Part shown: positions 16,871 through 25,300 of the stretch, one piece after another
How the letters are laid out: each line of letters starts with the position of its first letter
Numbering within the stretch: the stretch's first letter is position 1
The notes under the pieces: model-generated
What the model was told of the DNA's origin: nothing
What the model saw: only the letters and a program-made list of their open reading frames with translations
Database searches by the model: none
Translations under genes and position numbers: made by a program
DNA from: Hinthialibacter sp964556895
GTDB lineage: Bacteria; Hinthialibacterota; Hinthialibacteria; Hinthialibacterales; Hinthialibacteraceae
DNA length: 64,000 nt
Reading direction: 5' to 3'
Assembly (NCBI GenBank): GCA_964556895.1
Contig: CAZKYC010000001.1
Coordinates: 75,526 to 139,525 of the forward strand

Positions 16871-18298
16871 ATGAACCAACACGCCCACTGGGACCAAAAC
16901 TACCAAGCCGCCTACCAACGCGGCCTGAAGCGCATCGCCGCGCTGGAGGGTGTGTGCTGCGCCTTTCACTCAGTCATTGACGGCGTGATTCATCTCACGC
17001 CCGAACTCATCGCGCCTGTCTTAGAGTCAGACCCCGCCCTCAAAGAGGCGGCGCTAGCGGGATGCCGCGGCGAGACGCCGCTGGAGATCCAGTCGCCCGC
17101 CGACTTTATTCAAGGCATGTTTTACGGCGTCAAACGCGGCAGCGCCCTACAGCGCATGGTGCGCTCAAAAGAAACCTACGAATGGGCGCTGAAAACCTTT
17201 GGCCCCGGCGAACTCAGGCTGGGCGGCACCTCCGCCAACATGGCGCGTTCATTGGCCCCGCTTGAGATTCCGGTCACGGTATACGCCAACCCGCTGACGG
17301 TCGAGCTCGCCGAACTGTTTGGCGAGTCAGACCACATGCGCGTCATCGCCCGAGACGGCGACGGCTATTCGCTCAAACGGCCCATCGAGGCCGCAACCGA
17401 ACGCGGCGTGTTCGCCATCCATTGGATCTTTGAATATGACCCCTCGTTTGAACTCGCGCTCGACGGCGAGACCATCAAGCCCCACCGCTCAAACCGGTAT
17501 ATCCCCTCATGGAACCCGGCCAACAACCAATTCAAGATGGCGCCGCTGTTCGCTGAAGGCTTCAAGGCGCGGTTAGACCACTATAGCCACCTACTCTTTT
17601 CGGGCTTTCACATCTTGTCCGAAACCTATCCCGACGGGCAAACCTGTGAAGACGTGGTCAGACCGCTGGGCGACTATCTGGCTGACATTCGCGCCCAAAA
17701 ACCTGAACTGAAAATTCATCTTGAAATGGCGTCGATTGCGTCGGCCCGCGTACGCCAGGCGGTGATTGATTTTGTCTTGCCCTACATTGACAGCCTGGGC
17801 CTGAACGAGACCGAACTGCCGCTACTACTCGAAAACATCGGCCAGCAACAACTGGCGGAGGAATTGCGCACCACCCCGACCATCGATGAGTTTTTGCGCG
17901 CCTGCAAACTCGCCATTGAGCGCACCGGCGTCGACCGGGTGCATTTTCATAACCTGGGCTATTACCTGTGCCTTGAAACTCAACCCTGGACCTCGCCGCA
18001 AGCCAGCCGCGACGCGTTACTCTTCGCCGCCGTGCTCGCCGCCGCGCGGGCGCAGAACGGCCTCTTCACCAAGATCGAAGATTCTCAGGCGGGCTTTGAA
18101 GCGAAAGTCGCATCGTTGGGCTTAGAGCAAATCGAAGAACTCGCCGAAGCGATCAACCAACCAAGTCTCGCAGCAAACGGTTTCTGTGACTATGAGGGAT
18201 TTGCGCTGGCGGCGGTCCCAACGCGCTTGGTTGACAAACCGTTGTTTACTGTCGGCCTGGGCGACACCATCTCAGCCGGCGCCTTTTTGACAGAGTAA
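16871..18298 (+). CDS. ADP-dependent sugar kinase (phosphofructokinase/glucokinase family)
   Basis: Ribokinase-fold enzyme that uses ADP rather than ATP to phosphorylate glucose or fructose 6-phosphate. Best known from archaeal glycolysis, with scattered bacterial and animal homologues. Motifs: sugar-binding RLGGTSANMA, a conserved HLEMASIA stretch with the Glu used for Mg binding, and the catalytic GLGDTISAGAF with the GxGD aspartate near the C-terminus. Length 475 fits. GAGGAG lies about 10 bp before the ATG. Whether glucose or fructose 6-phosphate is the substrate cannot be told from the sequence. It is convergent with a DapA-family gene. Confidence 0.87.
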   Translation: MNQHAHWDQNYQAAYQRGLKRIAALEGVCCAFHSVIDGVIHLTPELIAPVLESDPALKEAALAGCRGETPLEIQSPADFIQGMFYGVKRGSALQRMVRSKETYEWALKTFGPGELRLGGTSANMARSLAPLEIPVTVYANPLTVELAELFGESDHMRVIARDGDGYSLKRPIEAATERGVFAIHWIFEYDPSFELALDGETIKPHRSNRYIPSWNPANNQFKMAPLFAEGFKARLDHYSHLLFSGFHILSETYPDGQTCEDVVRPLGDYLADIRAQKPELKIHLEMASIASARVRQAVIDFVLPYIDSLGLNETELPLLLENIGQQQLAEELRTTPTIDEFLRACKLAIERTGVDRVHFHNLGYYLCLETQPWTSPQASRDALLFAAVLAAARAQNGLFTKIEDSQAGFEAKVASLGLEQIEELAEAINQPSLAANGFCDYEGFALAAVPTRLVDKPLFTVGLGDTISAGAFLTE

Positions 18299-18317
18299 AC
18301 CAAGCGCCCAGCGCGAG

Positions 18318-19211
18318 TTATTTGATTCCTTGTTTTTCGATCCACTCATTGACGTGCGCGAGTTCTGTGTCGGTCAGTTCGCGCAAGGGCGGGCGGACGC
18401 AGCCTGTTTCGACGCCCAGGGCGCGATAGGCGGCGAGCAGGCGCGGGATCAGGACGCTGCTGTCCCAGGCTTCGACCAGGCGGTTGAGTTTCTCTTGCCA
18501 GTCAGCGGCTTTGGGCCAGTCGCCGTTGCCTGCGGCCTGGTGAATCTGAATGAAATAATCAGGCGCGATATTGCCAAACGACGTGACATTCGCACCGACG
18601 CCGACACGCAGCATCTCGGCAACCGCCACGTCAACGCCGCAGGTCACATGAAAACTCTCGCCTTGAAGGTCAAGCCAACGGCGCACCGCGGCGGGGCTGG
18701 CGCTTTCTTTGATTCCATTGATTACATCAAACCTGTCAAGCAGCCGCTTGACGGTGTCGATCTCAATGTTATTGCCCGTACATTGGGGGATGTTATACAG
18801 ATAGACGGGCTTGCCTTCGACGCGCTCAGCGGCGGCGGCGTGGAACTGATACTGCGCCTCGGCGTCGACCCCGTAATACCACGGCTGAAGAAAACTCAAC
18901 CCGGTGACGTCTGACTTGAGCGCCGCGTCGATGGTTTTGAGCGTGCCCGGCCAGTCGTCACAGGTGGCCTGCGCCCAGATTTGGATGCGTCCGGCGGCGG
19001 CGTTGATCACTTCTTGAATGACCGTGATTTTTTCGGCGGCGGTGAGGTTGGGGCCTTGCCCGGTGGTGCCGCAGATAAACAGCCCGCTCACGCCTTTGTT
19101 AACATGGTGTTCGACGAGCGGGCCCAGGTTGTCGTAGGCGACTGTGAGCCCGCTGTCGCTAAACGGAGTCACCAGCGCCGGATAAACGCCGCGCATATAG
19201 GGGTAGGGCAT
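18318..19211 (-). CDS. DapA/NanA-family class I aldolase
   Basis: Pyruvate-dependent Schiff-base lyase or synthase of the dihydrodipicolinate synthase/N-acetylneuraminate lyase family. The start at 19211 (MPYPYMRGVYPALVTPF) has AAGGAG 8-9 bp upstream. Key motifs: GLFICGTTGQGPNLTAAEK (GTTGE/Q pyruvate site), the Tyr in YLYNIPQCTGN and the Schiff-base Lys in NGIKESAS. Length 297 is normal. The presence of Gln instead of Glu in GTTGQ, and neighbours outside lysine synthesis, leave sugar-acid catabolism as likely as lysine synthesis. Transcribed toward the ADP-dependent kinase gene. Confidence 0.88.
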   Translation of the reverse strand: MPYPYMRGVYPALVTPFSDSGLTVAYDNLGPLVEHHVNKGVSGLFICGTTGQGPNLTAAEKITVIQEVINAAAGRIQIWAQATCDDWPGTLKTIDAALKSDVTGLSFLQPWYYGVDAEAQYQFHAAAAERVEGKPVYLYNIPQCTGNNIEIDTVKRLLDRFDVINGIKESASPAAVRRWLDLQGESFHVTCGVDVAVAEMLRVGVGANVTSFGNIAPDYFIQIHQAAGNGDWPKAADWQEKLNRLVEAWDSSVLIPRLLAAYRALGVETGCVRPPLRELTDTELAHVNEWIEKQGIK

Positions 19212-19263
19212 CCAACCAATCTCCTTCAGTGATTGGTGAAGAACCAGGGTGCAGTGACCAAAG

Positions 19264-19291
19264 AAAAAACGGGAGCGATGGTTCGCTCCCG
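19264..19291 (-). terminator. Rho-independent terminator of the giant gene
   Basis: On the minus strand a perfect 8-bp stem CGGGAGCG/CGCTCCCG with a 6-nt loop is followed by six T residues. It lies 50 bp past the stop of the 19342-27327 gene and separates it from the DapA-family gene. Confidence 0.93.
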
Positions 19292-19341
19292 CCTCTATCA
19301 TAAATCACAATTCTTGAATCGCAATGCGGCTGGCCGCTGCG

Positions 19342-22300
19342 CTACTTCATCTTCTTGTAGGCGTTGACCACCGCCTCGCGCTTCACGCCCTTGCGGCCAA
19401 AGTTGGCGCGCAGATATTCGGCGCTCGACAGCGCGAAGTTGGTCAATACTACCCGGTCGCTCTGGCCGATGTGGTTCCAGTCAAACTTGCGTTCTTTGCG
19501 CATGACCGCTTCGTGTTCAGCGACTTCTTCGCGCAGGTTATAGCGGTCCCACAGGCCGATGCCGACGTTGGGTTCGAGGTGAATGAACCGCCATTCGGCG
19601 ATCTCGCCCTCGAAGCGTCCTTGCTCATCCTGAAGAACGGCTTTCGAGCCGATGCGGCGGCCTTCGGCGTCATACTCAGGTTCGATATCGACCAGGCGGC
19701 CGTTGCGCTTAAACACCGGCAAAACCAGGTAGTCGCACATCAGGTAATTCGCCCAGCCGTATGACACGCCGCGCAGGTCTTCGCCAATAGGCAGGCCGGT
19801 TTTTTTCTCCCACTCGGCGCCGTGGGTTTTGATATATTCATTGACTGCGTTGAGCACTTTAGGCCCTTCTTTGCGAAGCCCATCAAGAATCTGCTTCTGG
19901 TATTTCTCCTGGATGTATTCAGGCCGCAGGGTTTCGAGCGTGCCGCCGCGCCCGACGTTGGTAGCCACCTGAAGGCTGGTCAATGAAATTGGGAACGCGG
20001 TGTCGTACTTGCGTTTCGGGTTTGATGACGACGCCACGATACGCAGCGAGCCGTAAATCTGCGGGCGCGGGTAGTGTTCGCGTTTGACCGGGGTGTTCCA
20101 TTCCAGCACCTGGCGGTCAACGAAGCGGTCGATCAGTTCGGGCGACGCCCACAACTCAGGCGAGGTCATGATGGCGGTTTGGATGACCACGTTCTGCGAC
20201 TTTGACACCTGCAAGGCAAACTTGGCGGCGTCGAGCAGCGCGTCTTCTTTGATTCGGGCGTATTCGTCTTGAATCTCAAACACCTTCAGGTTGCGCGCGC
20301 CCGATTCCGCCGCGCCCTTGATGAGCACGATGGGGTGTTCTTTGGCGAACGAACGCAGCCCAGAGAAACCGTCGCGGCCTTCGCTGATTTCGCGCAGCGC
20401 GTCTTGAGCCGACGCGCCCTGGGTCCATTCGTTCATCCAGTCGATTTCAGGCGGCAGGTGGACGCCCGACTCAGGCGTGAAGATCGCCGGGTAAATCGAC
20501 TTGTCATAAGTGATGTCGCTGAGGATGCGCGATTGTGTCGTCGCGGGCAGCCCTTCGGCCTCGGTCTGGCCGCTGACATAGAGCGGCAGGCCGTGAAACG
20601 GCATCAGGCCGCTGACCACGACCGGCGACGGCTTGCCGGCTTGCATGAAACGCGCCGCCACGCGAATGCCCTTGGGCGTGAGCCGCCCGGAGGCCTTGTC
20701 GCTGGCGATCTGTTCGCTGATTTGTTTGGCGTTCAGCCCGTTTTGTTTGAGCGCCTGGCGATATTCTGTATCGCTGATATAGAGATGGCCGTCAGTGAGT
20801 ATAATCACCTTGCGCTGGGCGCCCTCGACTTCGGCGAAGTCGTTGTAGCGGGTGATGATAATGTTCACGCCGCTTTTCTTTTTGGCTTGCAGCTCTTTGT
20901 TGATGGTCGGGCCTTCACGCAACGCGCGCGAGACGTGGGTGCGGCCGATGGGGTATAAAAACGCCAGGTTGACGCGCTTGTCGGCGTCGATAACGTCGGG
21001 GTCTAGCTCGATCACTGGCGGCAGCAGAAACCCGTCGGTCTTCATGAAGGCGATTTCACGCAGCTGGTTATAGGCGCGCCATTGTTTTTCACCCTCGGTC
21101 GCCGCGCTGGCGCCGATGGCGACCACCTCTTTCTTGCCGCAGTAGTTGCCCAAGAGCAGGTCTTGGTCTTTGACGCTGAGATCGCGCAGCTCGGTGGCGT
21201 AGAGCATCACCCCGCGCATGTAGTCATACAACCAGGCGTGGCGTTCGACCGCCAGCGCCATACGCTGGTCGCGCTCAATGCTGTCAAAACCGACGCCGCG
21301 CGAGTAGGCCCACGGCCAATATTCATACCAGTGGTCGTTGATTGACTCGGCGAAGAAGTCGGTGATGTTCTTCCAGGCCATGGCTTCGTCGATGTCTTCG
21401 GGCAGCGCGACGGCGAACTCAAGCGTCTGGGCCAGCGCGAAGGTGATATAGTATAGCTCAATGGCTTTGGCGATCACCTCAAGTTTGGCGCGGTCGCCTT
21501 TGGCGGCCTCGGCCAGCCGGGCGATTTCACCGACGTCTTCATAGCCGCCCGCCAAGAGTTTGAGGTTCTCAAAAATGATCTCGCGCCCGGTGTAGGCCAG
21601 CGCCAGGCCTTCAAGCATCTGACGCTTGCTGGAGCGGTGTTCGGCGGTGTCATCGGGCATCATGTCTTTGACCAGGCGGGTAAACGACGCGCGGGTGTAG
21701 CCCACCACGCGGCCAAAGGCCTTATTGACTTTGTTCTGCAGCGTCTGGCGCTTAGGCGAATCGGTCTTCATGCCCTGCAGCGACTTGAGGTCGCGTTGAA
21801 TGGCTGTGAGGCAATCTTGAGCGTTGCTCCAGATCACATCAAACGCCGGGTTGGCGCTTTCTTGGAACGCTTCTTTGAAGCCGTCTTCGCGTTTGTTGAA
21901 GGCGCGAGCGCGTTCGGCGCGAACCTTGAGCGCCTTGCGGCGTTCGAGCGCTTCGCGGGCGGCGATTTCGACCGCCTTGCTTGACGACTCGACCAACATC
22001 TGTTGAGTAAAGCGTTGTGTCTCGGGTTGATAGGCGGGGCGCACCAGTGAAGCGCACACCGCGTCAAGCGCGTCGCCGCTAAACGGCTGTACATCGACCT
22101 GGCTCTGGGGCGGACACCATTTGGCGATGAATGATACGCCCAGGTCCCAGGCGGCGCGGCGTTCGTCGATGTCGTCTTTGAGCTCGCCGATCACCGCGAA
22201 GACGCCGCCAACGCCGGCGATCCAGGCCCCCCAGTCGAGTTGCTGAAGCGGCAGGCCCGCGCTGATCTTGATCAGCGCCTGACTGATATGTGAGTCGCGC

Positions 22301-25300
22301 AGTTTCCATTTTTTGTGGCGTTTGAGCTTTTCTTCCTCGCGCAACGCCTTGCCCGCTTCTTCTTCGACGGTGATTTCTTCTTGTAAGGACTGATACACCG
22401 CCAAGGCGTCTTGGGCGGCTTTGAGTTGGTTGTCGCCTTCGCTTTGGGCGACGGCGGCGACCGCGTCGAACAGGCGCAAGGCGCGGGCGCGTTTTCGGTG
22501 CATGTCTTCGCGCAGGCGCTCGATGTTGCGCTTGCCGAGGCCGATGCCGCGATAGACGCCCTGGCGCCCAATGGCTTCGCAGGCGGCGAAGAACTGCATC
22601 ACGTCGAAGTAGGTCAACACCCGGCGGGCGCGTCCGGCGGCGCCGTCGGCGATGGCCAACGCGCTGTACGGGTTGCCGTTGCGCATCATCGCAATCAGTT
22701 TGGGCATGTCGTCAAACTGGTCGACCAACTCAGGGAACGGGATGCCCGTATTGATCACGTCGACGCCCTGAACGTCGGTTTCGTATGAACGACCCGGCCC
22801 GCGAGTGCGTAAGACCAGCGCGTGAATGCGTCCGCCGACGCGGGCGATGAGGCCGTCTTGTTCGGCCTTGGGCAATTGGCTGATGCCCGCCCATTGGCGC
22901 AGGCGCCCGCCGAATACGGTCGCGTTGGCGCGAATCTGGTCTTCGGTGAGGCCGTAGTCGTTGAGAATCACCTGGACCTGGTCGGCGATTTCATCCAACT
23001 TGGCGTCGCTGGTGTAGAAGAGCAAATCTTGGGTCGACGACATGGTCGACGAGATCATCACCAGTTCGCCCGGCGGGTCATGGGGCGGAAACGCCTCTTT
23101 GAGCCGCTCAACGGTCTCGTTGTCTTTCAGGTTGAGGCTGAAGGTCGACAACAATTGGCGCAACATGCGCTGGCCGACCGGGTCGCCTGTCTTGGGGTCA
23201 AAGCCATTGGTCATCAGGTGGGCCAGGTTTTGGCCTTCTTCGTCGAGAGAATGGGCCAGGTGGCCGCCGGTCTGGGCGAAGAGTTCAAACAGGCGCATGC
23301 CCGTTGAAAAGCGTACGTCCTGCACCGGCTTGTATTCCGCCGATAGGGCGATGACCGACTCGGCCTCGCTGTGGCACAGCGGGTGTTGTTGGCGGGCTTC
23401 GCGCAAGGCGTCGTAGATCATCCAGGCTTTATAGAACACCATGAAGCGGTTGACCTGTTCGGCGCGAATGATCATGCGCTCGACGCCCCACTGCGCCGCC
23501 AGGTTGGCTATCAGTTTTGAGCCTTCGGTCGTTTCGTGCCACGGCTGGCCCAGGTTTTCGACCGCGCGGGCGATTTTGTTGATGTGGAACACCATCAGGT
23601 CGTCGCGTAAATCAAAATACTTTTTCAGCACGCTGTATTTGAGCAACTTTTCCGCCGCCCAGCGCTGCCAGTCGAAGCACGACTCATAATCAGCCTGATG
23701 AAGCAGGACATATTTCACCAGCTTCATTACGCCTTCATGCAGCCGCTCGGGCACACCGATCTGGCGCAATTTCATTTCGTTTTGCAGCGACAACACAAAC
23801 GCCAGGAACAAGCCGTCTTTGGGCACGCAATAGCCGCCGTAGCCTTCGCCCGCGGGCGGCGCCATACGGTCTTCGCGCAGGTTCATCTGGTCGGCCATGT
23901 CTTCGGCGTCGCCTTCGAGCACTGCCATACACAGCAGCGCCAGCGCGTTGGAGCCGGCGAAGTGAGTGACGCACAGCGCGTTCTCTGATGTCTTCTGAAT
24001 TTCGGCGTAGGCCAGCGCCGGACGTTCTTCGACGCCGCCCTCGTTAATCAGGCTATAAAACTCAAACCCGGCCTGGGCGGCCCAGCGGTCGGCGCCGCCC
24101 ACCCACTGGCGCCATTTAACGACCGAGTCGCGCTCGCGTTCGCCCAGGTTGACGCGGCTAGGGGTGTAAAGCAGATTGTAGCGTTTGTTGCCGCCCGACG
24201 CCTGGTAATAATAAAGCGGGTGTTGGGCCAGGGCGTGGAGTTTTTTCTTGGCGACCACTTCCTTACGCGCGGTCGACTTGGCCAACTGGGTGCGTGTACG
24301 GATGTAGGTCGCAATCATGTCGTCGATGCACAGTTCTGGATGCTTCTTCTTCAACTGGTCGAGAATGGCGTCGCGCGCCGCGAAGCGGACCACGGCGTTG
24401 AGCTCTTCCTGATAGTCGGTCTCCTCAGCGATGACGCGTTTTTGAATCTCATACAGGCTCGCTTTGGGCGACGCCTTCCGCAGCGCATCAACCCGCTGGT
24501 CAAACGCCTTGCCGTTGTTGTGGGCGACCACCGGGACGGACGCTTTCATTAACGCGGTCTTGTTTTTCTTGATATAAGCGTCGACGGATTTGGGGTCGTC
24601 GGCGTTTTTTACATTGACCTTACGCTTGCCTTCGCGCTCCATCAGTTCGATGAGCACGCCCAACTTGGCGGTTTCTTGAAGGATCGGCTTGTATGACATT
24701 AAAACCGTCATCACCGCGGCTGGCTCGGGCAGGCGCTGTTGGGCCATGACTTCGTCGATGACCACGCTCATGCCAAACTCGCCGATGACCTTGCGGCTCA
24801 GCGCCTGGATGCGCGCGCGAAACTCGCCCATGCGTTTTTCGACCGCGCCCTCGAGCTGTTCATGGCGCACGATGTTGTACAGCGCCATCTCTTCTTCGAT
24901 CCAGGTTTGAACATACCCCTCGGTCATGCCAGCCGATTCTGTGGTGAGAATATGCAGGCTGCTGGTGCGTCGCGTCGGTTGATCGGCGATGGCGGCCAGG
25001 CGGCTAGACTCAGCCGCGAGCCCATTTCGGCTCGCTTTGACCGCAGAGTAGGCCTTCTTACTAATTGAATCCACATCGCCCGCTTTCAGCGCGGCATGGG
25101 TCTTTTTCGCCAGGCTGGATTTTGTATCAGCGGCCAAGGCCTTCTCTAAGGCTTCATGCCTGAGGATGTCATCTGACTCAATGAGATGGGCGACCGCTTC
25201 GACCTGGTCGCGGTAAAAGGCGCCGATCAACGCCGCCAAGGCGCCCACGCCTTCGAGCGCGGAAGAGTTGTCTTTCAACGCAAACCAGGCGGCGTCTTCG

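Noticed and set aside
23821..23850. A GGYCVPKD stretch in the giant protein, like the catalytic motif of UDP-sugar dehydrogenases.
   Set aside because: No Rossmann NAD-binding motif or other family blocks are found around it; likely chance.
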